Source of the DNA: Rhizobium sp. NLR16a
GTDB taxonomy: Bacteria; Pseudomonadota; Alphaproteobacteria; Rhizobiales; Rhizobiaceae
Length of the DNA: 64,000 bases
NCBI RefSeq assembly: GCF_017948245.1
Contig: NZ_CP072865.1
Location: 1,389,501 to 1,453,500 of the forward strand
Direction of reading: 5' to 3'
A program made the translations under genes and the position numbers. The notes beneath the pieces were generated by a model, which had not been told where the DNA came from, made no database searches, and saw only the letters and a list, made by a program, of their open reading frames with translations. How positions within the stretch are numbered: the first letter of the stretch is position 1; the number at the start of each line of letters is the position of its first letter. Positions 1-8,233 of this stretch are shown piece by piece.

Positions 1-1
1 T

Positions 2-451
2 GCAGGCGCCTTTCATGCTGCCGATGGCGACAGTCTGACATTGGGCGGAGAGCGCTTCCGCCTCGAAGGCATTGACGCGCCCGAGCTTAGCCAGAGCTGC
101 GAACGGGCGGGAAAGGCCTGGGCTTGCGGGCGCGTGGCGCGGGAGGCGCTGCAGGAGATGGTGCTGGCATCGGGAACGCTTTGCCAGGGCGACCGGCGCG
201 ACCGCTACGACAGGCTGCTTGTCGTCTGTCGGAATGCGACGGGCGGCGACATCAATGCCGGCATGGTGCGCCGAGGCATGGCTGTTTCCTATGGTGGTTA
301 CGGCAAGGAAGAGATCGAGGCGAAACGGGCGAAAGCGGGGCTGTGGGCCGGGACTTTCGAGCGGCCGCGCGATGTGCGTGATCATGCCCGCCACGAATCC
401 GGTTCCGGCGACGCGCTGCGCTTCATCGGGCGGATCGTTGGATGGGAGTAA
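2..451 (+). CDS. Thermonuclease (SNase-like) family protein, 5' end cut by window
   Basis: The reading frame is open from base 2, so the start codon and any signal peptide lie to the left of the window. The 149 visible residues carry the staphylococcal-nuclease (OB-fold) hallmarks: a DGDS stretch at the edge, RLEGIDAPE near residue 22, and a GDRRDRYDRLL segment in the region that supplies catalytic Arg/Glu residues. The family cleaves single- and double-stranded nucleic acid and is usually exported. A TTG at 41 could be mistaken for a start, but the frame upstream of it still matches the family. The next gene begins 4 bp after the stop codon, so the two are probably co-transcribed. Confidence 0.85.
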   Translation, partial: AGAFHAADGDSLTLGGERFRLEGIDAPELSQSCERAGKAWACGRVAREALQEMVLASGTLCQGDRRDRYDRLLVVCRNATGGDINAGMVRRGMAVSYGGYGKEEIEAKRAKAGLWAGTFERPRDVRDHARHESGSGDALRFIGRIVGWE

Positions 452-455
452 AGCG

Positions 456-1088
456 ATGACCGACGAAGCTGAGCTGGAAACTCTGCGGCGGGAAATTGCG
501 GCCTGTCGCATCTGTCGCGATACCCCGGCGAAAGGTCCTGAGCACCGGCTGCCGCACGAACCCAGACCGGTGGCGGTGATCTCTTCGAGCGCGCGCATCC
601 TGATCGCCGGGCAGGCGCCCGGCCTTCGGGTGCATGAGAGCGGTCTGCCGTTCGACGATGCATCGGGCGACCGGTTGCGATCATGGCTCGGCGTTGACAG
701 AGCAAGCTTTTACGACCGCGCCCGGTTCGCCATTGTGCCGATGGGCTTCTGCTTTCCCGGCTACGACGACAAAGGCGCGGACCTGCCTCCACGCCGTGAA
801 TGCGCTCCGGTCTGGCGGCAAAGGGTGATTGCGGCAATGCCGCAGATCGAGCTGGTGCTGGTCATCGGCCAGTATGCGCAGTCCTGGCATATGGCTGACG
901 ACAGGCGAGGCAATATGAGCGAGACGGTGCGAGCGTGGCGCGACAGTCTGCTGTCTGGCCGGTCGCCGGCGGTGCTGCCGTTGCCGCATCCGAGCTGGCG
1001 CAACAGCGGCTGGCTGAAACGCAATTCCTGGTTCGAGCAAGAATTGCTTCCTATCCTGCGGGAGCGGGTGAAAACGCTGCTTTCCTGA
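456..1088 (+). CDS. Uracil-DNA glycosylase superfamily protein
   Basis: This 210-residue protein carries GQAPG (about residue 55), matching the uracil-pocket motif 1 of uracil-DNA glycosylases, and a C-terminal HPSWRN segment resembling motif 2 (H-P-S). An N-terminal CRIC pair recalls the Cys pair of family 4 enzymes, but the full four-Cys iron-sulfur set is not evident. It probably removes uracil or another lesion from DNA in the cytoplasm. The ATG at 456 lies 4 bp after the nuclease stop. The open frame reaches back to position 72, but that part overlaps the nuclease in another frame and is unlike the family. The exact UDG family is uncertain. Confidence 0.8.
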   Translation: MTDEAELETLRREIAACRICRDTPAKGPEHRLPHEPRPVAVISSSARILIAGQAPGLRVHESGLPFDDASGDRLRSWLGVDRASFYDRARFAIVPMGFCFPGYDDKGADLPPRRECAPVWRQRVIAAMPQIELVLVIGQYAQSWHMADDRRGNMSETVRAWRDSLLSGRSPAVLPLPHPSWRNSGWLKRNSWFEQELLPILRERVKTLLS

Positions 1089-1151
1089 AAAAAAATTCTT
1101 TTCGTTGTGCGGAATCGGGTTATACAAAGAAAATAATTCGAAAGGACTGAC

Positions 1152-1646
1152 GTGCGCATGGACCGCCTCGACCGAAAAATACTGCGTCTGCTGCAAGAAG
1201 ATTCGACCCTTGCCGTTGCCGACCTCGCCAAGAAGGTGGGGCTTTCGACGACGCCATGCTGGCGGCGCATTCAGAAAATGGAGGAAGATGGTGTCATCAA
1301 GCGTCGGGTCGCCATTCTCGATCCGGAGAAGGTCAATACCAAGGTCACGGTTTTCGTATCGATTCGCACCGCCACCCATTCGATCGAGTGGCTGCGCCGC
1401 TTTTCCGAGGTGGTTGCCGAATTTCCCGAAGTGGTCGAATTCTACAGAATGAGCGGTGACGTCGACTATCTCCTGCGAGTCGTCGTGCCCGATATCGCCG
1501 CCTACGACGCCTTCTATAAGCGGATGATCGCCAAGATCGAGATTCGCGACGTCTCCTCTGCCTTTGCGATGGAGCAGATCAAGTATTCGACGCAGCTGCC
1601 GCTCGACTACATGATTCTTGAGAACGCCAAATCCAACGAGGATTGA
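1152..1646 (+). CDS. Lrp/AsnC family transcriptional regulator
   Basis: This is a typical 164-residue Lrp/AsnC protein. An N-terminal winged helix-turn-helix (LDRKILRLLQEDSTL through WRRIQKMEEDGVI, about residues 5-50) is followed by a RAM ligand-binding domain ending at about residue 150. The family forms octamers or dimers that sense amino acids and regulate nearby metabolic or transport genes. The GTG at 1152 has an AAAGGA ribosome site 5 bp upstream; an ATG at 1158 is the alternative start. It lies 63 bp after the glycosylase gene. No obvious amino acid gene is adjacent, so its target cannot be inferred. Confidence 0.9.
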   Translation: MRMDRLDRKILRLLQEDSTLAVADLAKKVGLSTTPCWRRIQKMEEDGVIKRRVAILDPEKVNTKVTVFVSIRTATHSIEWLRRFSEVVAEFPEVVEFYRMSGDVDYLLRVVVPDIAAYDAFYKRMIAKIEIRDVSSAFAMEQIKYSTQLPLDYMILENAKSNED

Positions 1647-2340
1647 AATCGCCGATAGGTTGCGACGAGCCGCTGGCCGGCAGTCGCATATGCCGCGTGG
1701 TACTCGCCACGAATCGGGGGCCTTGACGCGATTCGCTCGCATGCGGGAATGCGGCGTTCGGAAGCGACTTTCGGAAGAAAGTGGCCCTCACTGCAAAAAA
1801 AAGCCGGAAAAATCGCGAAAAAACGCTCCAGTTTCACCAAAGTGGTGGAGAAACATATAGCCTGGTAACGATTGCAAGGCTATGATGTGTGGCATCAATA
1901 AGCGCCATGTCATCATTTTGACTCATTGGTATCGAAATCAGGACACCATGTTCTACACCGCTACCTTGTATAGGTTGAACAGTCGGCGGTAGAGTTTATG
2001 TGCTTCACCATTGTGTTCGGCGGGGGTCGAACGGTGGAGAATTTGACATTGGCGCATAGCGTTTGCGGCTTGCGAGGGAGGTTCCCTCGCGGGGCTGCTT
2101 TGTGCGTTTTTTTTCGCGTAATTTTTTGAAATTGTTGTATAAAAATCACGTCCGTAGCGAAAGTTGCTCTCGCCGACCCACCGCGCATGTATCTCGAATT
2201 GCTTGATTGAGGCTTCTATGTGATGACGGTTTGGCGGTTCGATCGATCCGCACGCCGAGATGGCTGTTCAAACTGGGCCGGCTTCGAATTGACTACCCGA
2301 TGAGACGTCAGCCCCGATCGACAAAGGAATGGATTGGTAA
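1647..2340. other. Long intergenic region / porin leader
   Basis: About 690 bp without a convincing gene. The proximal part holds nothing recognisable. From about 2070 there is a hairpin and a T tract (listed separately) and an AT-rich stretch with a good -10-like TATAAA at 2138-2143, probably the porin promoter; no consensus -35 box sits at the right distance. A porin mRNA leader, a small RNA or both could lie here. Confidence 0.5.
2072..2114 (+). terminator. Hairpin followed by T8 tract upstream of porin
   Basis: GCGAGGG (2072-2078) pairs perfectly with CCCTCGC (2084-2090) around a 5-nt loop. A run of eight T follows at 2107-2114, after a 16-nt gap. The gap is longer than in a classical intrinsic terminator. 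It could end a small RNA transcribed from about 1900-2060, or be a leader structure. Confidence 0.35.
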
Positions 2341-3363
2341 ATGAACATCAGAATGGTTTTGCTCGCATCAGCAGCAGCATTTGCTGCATCGACGCCGGTT
2401 CTTGCAGCTGACGCTATTGTTGCTGCCGAGCCGGAACCGGTTGAATATGTTCGCGTCTGCGACGCTTACGGCACCGGCTACTTCTACATCCCCGGCACCG
2501 AAACTTGCCTCAAGATCGAAGGCTACATCCGTTTCCAGGTCGACGTTGGTGATCAGCCGCTCAATGGCTCGGCCAGCAACGATTCGGATTGGGATGCCAA
2601 GACCCGCGGTCAGGTTCAGTTCACGGCCAAGAGCGACACCGAGTATGGTCCGCTGACCGGCGTCATCGTCATGCAGTTCAATGCTGACAATGCCTCCGAC
2701 CAGGAAGCTATTCTCGACTCCGCTTACCTCGACGTGGCGGGCTTCCGGGCCGGTCTCTTCTACAGCTGGTGGGACGATGGTCTTTCGGGTGAAACCGACG
2801 ACATCGGCTCGATCGTAACGCTGCACAACTCCATCCGCTATCAGTACGAAAGCGGCGACTTCTACGCTGGTCTCAGCGTCGACGAACTGGAAGATGGCTT
2901 CTACAAGTCTGGCGAAGGCCCGAACAACGTCGGCGTTGCCTTCGGTCTCGGCGGCAAGGCAGGTGCCTTCAGCTACCAGCTCACCGGCGGTTGGGACTTC
3001 GACAACGAAGACGGCGCTATCCGCGCAATGGGTACGGTTGACATCGGCCCCGGCACGCTCGGCCTCGCTGCCGTATATTCTTCCGGCCCGAACTCCTACT
3101 ACTCCGCAGCTGAATGGGCTGTCGCTGCCGAATACGCTATCAAGGCAACCGACAAGCTCAAGATCACCCCCGGCGTCCAGTACTACGGCGACTACTATGT
3201 CTCCGGCGACGACTTCAGCGGTGGTGATGCCTGGAAGGTTGGTCTGACGGTTGATTACCAGATCGTCGACAACTTCTACGCCAAGGCTTCGGTTCAGTAC
3301 CTCGATCCGGAAGACGCTGACGACTCTACCTCGGGCTACTTCCGCCTGCAGCGTTCGTTCTAA
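2341..3363 (+). CDS. RopA-type outer membrane porin (Porin_2 family)
   Basis: This 340-residue protein has a cleavable signal peptide (about 22 residues, ending VLAADA). The mature N-terminus, with EPVEYVRVCDAYGTGYFYIPG and the nearby TCLKIEGYIRFQ, is the hallmark of rhizobial RopA-like porins; I read it in two overlapping parts. The rest alternates amphipathic beta strands and ends FRLQRSF with the terminal Phe needed for beta-barrel assembly. It forms a trimeric diffusion channel in the outer membrane. Rhizobia carry several paralogues, so I do not assign a numbered symbol. A long leader precedes it and a strong hairpin terminator follows, so it is likely a highly expressed single-gene unit. 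Confidence 0.95.
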   Translation: MNIRMVLLASAAAFAASTPVLAADAIVAAEPEPVEYVRVCDAYGTGYFYIPGTETCLKIEGYIRFQVDVGDQPLNGSASNDSDWDAKTRGQVQFTAKSDTEYGPLTGVIVMQFNADNASDQEAILDSAYLDVAGFRAGLFYSWWDDGLSGETDDIGSIVTLHNSIRYQYESGDFYAGLSVDELEDGFYKSGEGPNNVGVAFGLGGKAGAFSYQLTGGWDFDNEDGAIRAMGTVDIGPGTLGLAAVYSSGPNSYYSAAEWAVAAEYAIKATDKLKITPGVQYYGDYYVSGDDFSGGDAWKVGLTVDYQIVDNFYAKASVQYLDPEDADDSTSGYFRLQRSF

Positions 3364-3377
3364 TCCACTTGGTGAGT

Positions 3378-3401
3378 GTCCCCGGTCTTCAGACCGGGGA
3401 C
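3378..3401 (+). terminator. Porin transcription terminator hairpin
   Basis: A perfect 10-bp GC-rich stem (GTCCCCGGTC / GACCGGGGAC) with a TTCA loop starts 15 bp after the porin stop. Four further pairs, two of them G-T, extend the base. The T tract after it is poor, so it may act partly by stabilising the mRNA 3' end. Confidence 0.75.
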
Positions 3402-3763
3402 GCTTCAATCAGTTTCTGATCCGAGTGACCTCCGATCAGCTACGGGGACGGGTCCGGTCTTCCCTGCCGGACCGTCCTTGCAGCGTTTTTGAGACGCGCT
3501 CTTGTGGCTGTCTTTCCGGAGCGTCATCCAGGTAAGCCGAACCGGCATGTTGTGTATCGCACGTCGGCATCCTGTCGGCCTTGCTTAAGGCCATGCTTAT
3601 TCTCAAGAGAGTTTGGATTGACCGTTGGCCATTGATTGGCGTTGCCGCGACGGGTCGTGGAAAGAAAATCCAATACCGACAATGTGATTACAGCTTTGGT
3701 GGAGAGAGGATACAGCCCTTTCGGGGGGCGGCATTCATTCCTACTCTCGGACAGCTTGTTCGT
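3402..3763. other. Gene-poor spacer with a second hairpin
   Basis: About 360 bp between the porin and the broken lysR. A second stem-loop at 3446-3477 (arms around GGTCCGG and CCGGACC) is followed by TTTTT at 3486-3490 and may back up the porin terminator. The small open frames in the rest look random in composition and resemble nothing I know. Confidence 0.5.
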
Positions 3764-4656
3764 ATGGACGATCTCAACGACTATTATTATTTGCAGCCGT
3801 CGTCTCCAGCGGTGGTTTTGCTTCTGCAAGTCGCAATCTCAAAATACCGCGCTCAAAATTGAGCAGGCGGGTCAGCCGACTTGAGGATGGGCTTGGCGCA
3901 CGGCTCATAGAGCGTTCGACCCGTCACTTCCGGGTGACAGAGATCGGTCAAGCTTTTTACGAAAGATGCCAGACCATTCTGCAGGAGGCCGACCCCGCCA
4001 AATCGATCGTCACCGAGGGTCAATCCGACCCGCCGGGCGTGGTGCGGACGGGCTGCCCGCTAGGTCTGGTCGACATTTCGGTCGGAGGTATCCTGCCTGA
4101 ATTCCTCGAACGCTTTCCGAAGATAAAGCTGCAGATTATCGGCTCCGACCGCCCCGCCGACCTCATCAACGAATCGATCTTGAGGTGAGGGCGACCAGCG
4201 AGCCGGAGACACAGACGAGCCGGACGATGCGCAAGCTCGACCGGGCGCGGCGCGTTCTGGTCGCAAGTCCGTAGCTCATCGAACGTATCGGCGGTTGAAA
4301 ATTGCGTCGACGAGCTCGCCGACCTTCCGACGCTGGCGATGACCCCGTGGGTGTCGTTCCATACCTGGGAGCTCATCGCTCCGAATGACGACAAACGGGT
4401 AATCCGGCATCAGCCGAGGTTGACCTGCCGCAGCGTGACCGCCATTCTCGATGCAGCCCTCGCCGGCCTCGGCTTCGGACTTCTGCTCGAAAGCGCGTGT
4501 GAGGCGGATCTGCAGGCCGGCGGGCTGGTGCGGGTGCTGCCGGAATGGCAGTCGGAAGAAAGCCAGTTCCATATCGTCTTCACAACCGCCAAGTGCATGC
4601 CGCCGGCGGTCAGAGTGCTCATCGATTTTGTGGTGGAAAAATCCAAGCGTCATTGA
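3764..4656 (+). pseudogene. Degraded LysR-family regulator
   Basis: Pieces of one LysR protein lie in successive frames. ATG 3764 starts MDDLNDYYY. A one-base deletion of T near 3791 then shifts to a frame reading AAVVSSGGFASASRNLK (winged HTH) and GARLIERSTRHFRVTEIG. The effector domain continues to a stop at 4186-4188. The next piece (RTMRKLDRARRVLVASP) is in another frame and has a TAG at 4272-4274. The C-terminal part, from about 4339, reads LGFGLLLES through VRVLIDFVVE and ends at 4656. At least two frameshifts and two stops rule out function. It resembles regulators that control an adjacent SDR or AKR gene, but no such gene remains next to it. Confidence 0.8.
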
Positions 4657-4692
4657 CGACGAGGCGACAGCCTCAGTCTGGGACGCATCGCG

Positions 4693-5376
4693 CTATTTCA
4701 GCCGTGCCAACAGCCTTTCACCGCTCAGCTCCCTGACCGCATCCCTGCCGATCCAGCGGGCGGTTTTATCTGGACGTTCAGCCAACAGCTTCGCCAACCC
4801 CAGTGCCGGTCCATGGCAGGCGCGATTGCGCTTGCCGATGCTGCGCAGTGCCCAATTGACCGCCTTGCGTACGAAGTTGCGGGAATCGCCGGAATGCGCC
4901 TCGATCACAGGCAGCCAGGAGAGGATGGCCGTATCGGTAGCGCCCTTTCGATGTACGGCGGCGCCCGCGATCATGGCGAAGGCGGCGCGACGAACAAATT
5001 CGCGCTCGTCTGCAGCGAATTCAGGAATGAGCTCGTCCAGGCCCGCCTCGACGAAGAGATCGGCGGCGCAGTCGACGACTTCCCAGGAGTCGAAATCATG
5101 AGCCCAGTTTCTGGCTTCTTCCGGCGTCAGCCGCTTCGGCTCGGCGGTATAGAGAGCGAGCAGCCGAGCCTCGCGAATATTGCTTCGCCAGAGCTGCATT
5201 GCCCTGAGGTGATTCCTCTTCGCCAATCTGGCGACCGCCCTGATATCAGCATTGGAAATTCCGAGGGCGCGGTCGGTGACGATGCCGAATCGCGCCATTC
5301 CAGCGGCATTTTCCTCCGAGCGCAGCGTTTCGAGATGCGCGATCAGTTCAGCCGGATCGGAAGAGCGACCGATCAT
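4693..5376 (-). CDS. AlkD-like DNA alkylation repair protein (HEAT repeats)
   Basis: This 227-residue, mostly helical protein matches the AlkD/ALK family by its HEAT-like repeats. Visible markers include NWALRSIGKRN, close to the conserved region around the AlkD substrate cleft, and FVRRAAFAMIAG. Family members excise positively charged N3/N7-alkylated purines without base flipping, while some relatives only bind DNA. I cannot verify all catalytic residues. Its start overlaps the end of the upstream dehydrogenase by 4 bp (ATGA), which indicates translational coupling in one operon. Confidence 0.8.
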   Translation of the reverse strand: MIGRSSDPAELIAHLETLRSEENAAGMARFGIVTDRALGISNADIRAVARLAKRNHLRAMQLWRSNIREARLLALYTAEPKRLTPEEARNWAHDFDSWEVVDCAADLFVEAGLDELIPEFAADEREFVRRAAFAMIAGAAVHRKGATDTAILSWLPVIEAHSGDSRNFVRKAVNWALRSIGKRNRACHGPALGLAKLLAERPDKTARWIGRDAVRELSGERLLARLK

Positions 5377-6242
5377 TTCTCAAGCCGGGCGAGCAGCGAA
5401 GAAGTGTCCCAACGATTGCCGCCCATCGCCTGCACATCGCCGTAGAACTGGTCGACGAGGGCGGTGACCGGCAGCTTGGCGCCGTTGCTGCGGGCTTCGG
5501 CGAGCACGATGCCAAGGTCTTTCCGCATCCAGTCGACCGCGAAGCCGAAATCATATTTGCCGGCGTTCATGGTCTTGTGGCGATTTTCCATCTGCCAGGA
5601 GCCGGCCGCGCCTTTCGAGATTACCTCGACGACCTTTTCAATATCGAGGCCGGCGCGCTTGCCGAAGTGCAGCGCTTCTGAAAGCCCCTGGACGAGGCCA
5701 GCGATGCAGATCTGGTTGACCATCTTGGTAAGCTGTCCGGAGCCAGCTGGCCCCATCAGGCCGACCATACGCGCATAGGCGTCGATCACCGGCCGGGCTC
5801 TCTCGAAGACGGCTTCATCGCCGCCGCACATGACGGTCAGCACTCCGTTTTCGGCGCCGGCCTGGCCGCCAGAGACCGGAGCGTCGATGAAATCCACACC
5901 CTTTTCCTTTGCCGCGGCATAAAGCTCGCGGGCGACCTCGGCGCTGGCGGTGGTGTTATCGATCAGCACCGAACCCGGCTTCATGCCGTGCAGGGCGCCG
6001 TTTTCGCCTGAGGTGACCGAGCGGAGATCGTCGTCATTGCCGACGCAGACGAAGACGAAATCGACACCTTCCGCTGCCTCGGCCGGAGTGGGGGCGGATT
6101 TGCCGGAGAATTTCTCGGCCCAGGCAGCAGCTCTTTCGGCCGTGCGATTGTAGACGGTGACATCGTGGCCGCCCTTTGTCTTCAGATGACCGGCCATGGG
6201 GAAGCCCATGACGCCGAGACCGATGAACGCGACTTTAGCCAT
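5373..6242 (-). CDS. NAD(P)-dependent beta-hydroxyacid dehydrogenase (3-hydroxyisobutyrate dehydrogenase family)
   Basis: This 289-residue enzyme has the full signature of the family. An N-terminal Rossmann motif FIGLGVMGFPMAGHL (residues 5-19) is followed by the substrate motif DAPVSGGQAGAENG near residue 120 and the catalytic-Lys helix GSGQLTKMVNQ near residue 170. An all-helical C-terminal domain completes it. The family oxidises or reduces beta-hydroxyacids such as 3-hydroxyisobutyrate, tartronate semialdehyde or succinic semialdehyde; the substrate cannot be fixed here. It is the first gene of a two-gene leftward unit with the AlkD-like gene. Confidence 0.9.
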   Translation of the reverse strand: MAKVAFIGLGVMGFPMAGHLKTKGGHDVTVYNRTAERAAAWAEKFSGKSAPTPAEAAEGVDFVFVCVGNDDDLRSVTSGENGALHGMKPGSVLIDNTTASAEVARELYAAAKEKGVDFIDAPVSGGQAGAENGVLTVMCGGDEAVFERARPVIDAYARMVGLMGPAGSGQLTKMVNQICIAGLVQGLSEALHFGKRAGLDIEKVVEVISKGAAGSWQMENRHKTMNAGKYDFGFAVDWMRKDLGIVLAEARSNGAKLPVTALVDQFYGDVQAMGGNRWDTSSLLARLEK

Positions 6243-6403
6243 ATGTTCCTATCCTTATCCAGAGTGAGAGGCCCTGAGGATTAACTGAAACGGCGCAAGC
6301 AGAAAAGCCGTGAAGACGGACTTCCTTTCGATTGCTTCTTTGAGGCTGGTCGCCGATCGGCCGAGCCCTAGATGGAACGAATCACAATGTTACTGGGGGT
6401 GAC

Positions 6404-6775
6404 ATGAGCGAAATTCCAAGAATCGAGCCGCGCCGCAAAGGCCGCAGCGGCACGCAGGCGATGCTTATTCCGTCTCAGAAGATGGTCGCAGAGCAGATTC
6501 GGTTGGCGCCTGAAGGTGTCCTTACCGAGGCTGGCGTTCTGCGCCGCCGTCTCGCTGCCCAATACGGAGCGGACGCCTGCTGTCCGGTGACGGTGCAGCG
6601 GCATTTGCGTGCGATTGCCGACCTGTCCGTCGGTGAACTGGAGAAGGGCGAACCACCTTCGATGGTGACGCCCTATTGGCGCATCGTCGATCCGGCGAGC
6701 CTGCTTGCGAAACGTCTTGCCGGCGGTCCCGCCGTCATTCACGAGCGGCTGGCCGCCGAACGCCGGGGGAAGTAG
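6404..6775 (+). CDS. Conserved hypothetical protein, weakly ATL/MGMT-like
   Basis: A 123-residue basic cytoplasmic protein that I do not firmly recognise. The middle, with RRRLAAQYGADACCPVTVQ, looks like a helix-turn-helix. The later TPYWRIVDPASLLAKR segment recalls the PxHRV active-site loop of alkyltransferase-like proteins, where the reactive Cys is often Trp; the resemblance is visual and weak. No signal peptide or membrane segment is present. It is transcribed alone, 161 bp from the divergent dehydrogenase gene, and its coding pattern is consistent with a real gene. Confidence 0.65.
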   Translation: MSEIPRIEPRRKGRSGTQAMLIPSQKMVAEQIRLAPEGVLTEAGVLRRRLAAQYGADACCPVTVQRHLRAIADLSVGELEKGEPPSMVTPYWRIVDPASLLAKRLAGGPAVIHERLAAERRGK

Positions 6776-7193
6776 CGGGCAAGGCGAGGGCGAGGAACTG
6801 CTTCCAATAGCGGTTCCGGGCACCATTTCACCAGGCGCCGCTGCTATCTTTCTGGGCATCTGCGGGGTGGCGGCCATGTCAGGCGTGTGTCCGCTCGCCA
6901 AGAGCGGGCTTGCCAGGCTTTCAACAATAAATTCGGCCGCAAACAGATCTTCGCCGGCGCAGCAGCCATGGCGGCAACCTGAAAGTCGCCTCGGGCTCAT
7001 GAACGCAGATGCATGTATCGCCGGATGCCGTCTGCGGCTTTCGGCGTTTCTGTGGTTAGCCTCGTGGCTGGCGAGTAGGGATTATTCATAGTGGATGGGC
7101 TATGATGGCCGTATTCGTAGTCCTTTCGATTGTTGTATCAATTGACGGGTTGGCAATACATTTTTCGTTCGATTGTCGCGTTCTGTTCGTCGC
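6776..7193. other. Spacer without recognisable genes
   Basis: About 420 bp. Short frames run through it on both strands, but none resembles a family I know and none has a good ribosome site. The right end becomes AT-rich and leads into the arsR promoter. Confidence 0.5.
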
Positions 7194-7231
7194 TTGACAT
7201 AGGTATACCTCCATGGATATAGGTCTATTCA
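7194..7231 (+). promoter_or_regulatory. Candidate sigma-70 promoter and operator of arsR
   Basis: A consensus -35 TTGACA (7194-7199) is followed 17-18 bp later by ATATAG/TATAGG (7217-7223). Between them lies a perfect 10-bp palindrome AGGTATACCT (7201-7210), and ATAGGTCTAT lies just downstream. The position suits autorepression by the ArsR protein encoded at 7256. Confidence 0.5.
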
Positions 7232-7255
7232 TAGCTTTACGGGTATGGGTCTTCA

Positions 7256-7579
7256 ATGTCGAACGTTCAGGACGTGCTCTTCAGGACGCTTGCGGATCCC
7301 ACCCGGCGCGCGCTTTTCGAGCGGCTGTGCCGGGAAGGGGAGAAGACGGTCGGGGCGTTGACGGCGCAGGCCGGGGTCTCGCAGCCGGTCGTTTCGAAGC
7401 ATCTCGGGCTGCTGAAGCAAGCCGGCCTGGTGCGCGACCGTCATGAAGGGCGGCAGACGCATTATAGCGCGCAGCTCGGAGCGCTTGCGCCGCTCGTCGA
7501 CTGGACGAGCGAGATGGCCGGCTTCTGGCAAAGCCGCTTCAATGCGCTCGAAGATTTGTTGAAGAGGATGGATCAATGA
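7256..7579 (+). CDS. ArsR-family transcriptional repressor
   Basis: This 107-residue winged-helix protein starts with the LFRTLADPTRRALFERL helix and has the recognition helix VSQPVVSKHLGLLKQAGLV (about residues 43-61). The wing DRHEGRQTHY follows. There are no metal-binding Cys/His clusters of the classical ArsR/SmtB type, so it belongs to the stand-alone group that is paired with AHSA1-domain proteins. It overlaps the next gene by 4 bp (ATGA). It probably represses its own operon through the palindrome between -35 and -10. Confidence 0.9.
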   Translation: MSNVQDVLFRTLADPTRRALFERLCREGEKTVGALTAQAGVSQPVVSKHLGLLKQAGLVRDRHEGRQTHYSAQLGALAPLVDWTSEMAGFWQSRFNALEDLLKRMDQ

Positions 7580-7986
7580 CAGACATATCGACCGAAACGC
7601 GTTCCGTCGTCATCGAGCGGGAAATGCCTTTTCCAGCGGAAAAGATCTGGCGGGCGCTGACCCAGCCGCACCTGATCCAAGAGTGGTTGATGAAAAGCGA
7701 CTTCAGGCCGGTCGTCGACCATCACTTCAACTTCAACGCCGATTGGGGCGCCGTCGACTGCCGAGTTCTGGAAGTCGAACCACACAAGACCCTCGCTTAC
7801 AGCTGGGGCGCCTATGGCCTCGAAACCGTCGTGACCTGGACGCTCACCCCAACGGGCGCGGGTACGCATCTGCGAATGGAGCAGTCGGGTTTTCGGGCGG
7901 ATCAGCGGCAGGCCTATGGCGGCGCCAGGAGCGGGTGGCCGCAATTCTTCGACAAGCTGGAACAGGTGTTGACGCGGGTTGACTAA
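7576..7986 (+). CDS. SRPBCC / AHSA1-domain protein
   Basis: A 136-residue START-like (Bet v1 fold) protein. The family markers are IEREMPFPAEKIWRALTQPH at the N-terminus, the LEVEPHKTLAYSW strand pair, and the long C-terminal helix beginning GGARSGWPQFFDKLEQVL. These proteins hold a hydrophobic ligand in a central cavity; the ligand is unknown. It is translationally coupled to the ArsR repressor, a very common bacterial pairing in which the repressor is thought to respond to the ligand or process handled by the partner. Confidence 0.88.
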   Translation: MTDISTETRSVVIEREMPFPAEKIWRALTQPHLIQEWLMKSDFRPVVDHHFNFNADWGAVDCRVLEVEPHKTLAYSWGAYGLETVVTWTLTPTGAGTHLRMEQSGFRADQRQAYGGARSGWPQFFDKLEQVLTRVD

Positions 7987-8028
7987 TCCATTGGCGGCGG
8001 CCGGTCGGGCTCGTTCGAGGAGGCTTCA

Positions 8029-8223
8029 TTGAACCGGAACAACTGGTGTCGGCAGGTCCACCGTTGGCTGTCGATTGCCTTTACGCTGATCGTCATCGTC
8101 AATATCATCGCCATGGTGCAGGAGAAGTCGGCGGTCTGGGTTGGGCTCTTGGCGTTGCTGCCGTTCGGCCTGTTTGTGCTGCCCTATGCCGCGAAACGGC
8201 GCGTGGGATGCATCGGCGGATAG
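8029..8223 (+). CDS. Small two-helix membrane protein
   Basis: A 64-residue protein with two predicted transmembrane helices (about residues 13-30 and 36-54) and a basic C-terminus. The start is a TTG supported by an excellent ribosome site, GAGGAGG at 8017-8023, 5 bp upstream. It follows the SRPBCC gene after 42 bp and precedes the DUF1801 gene by 10 bp, so it is probably in the same operon. I do not recognise the family. Confidence 0.65.
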   Translation: MNRNNWCRQVHRWLSIAFTLIVIVNIIAMVQEKSAVWVGLLALLPFGLFVLPYAAKRRVGCIGG

Positions 8224-8233
8224 GAGGTGATCC

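Noticed and set aside
1105..1125. TTGTGC/TTATAC as a promoter for the Lrp-family gene
   Set aside because: Spacing is only 9 bp, too short for a sigma-70 promoter.
681..1742. 353-residue minus-strand frame across the glycosylase and Lrp genes
   Set aside because: It lies opposite two clearly recognisable genes and its translation is unlike any family.
6705..7091. 128-residue frame downstream of the ATL-like gene
   Set aside because: It overlaps the end of a better gene, lacks a ribosome site and resembles nothing known.
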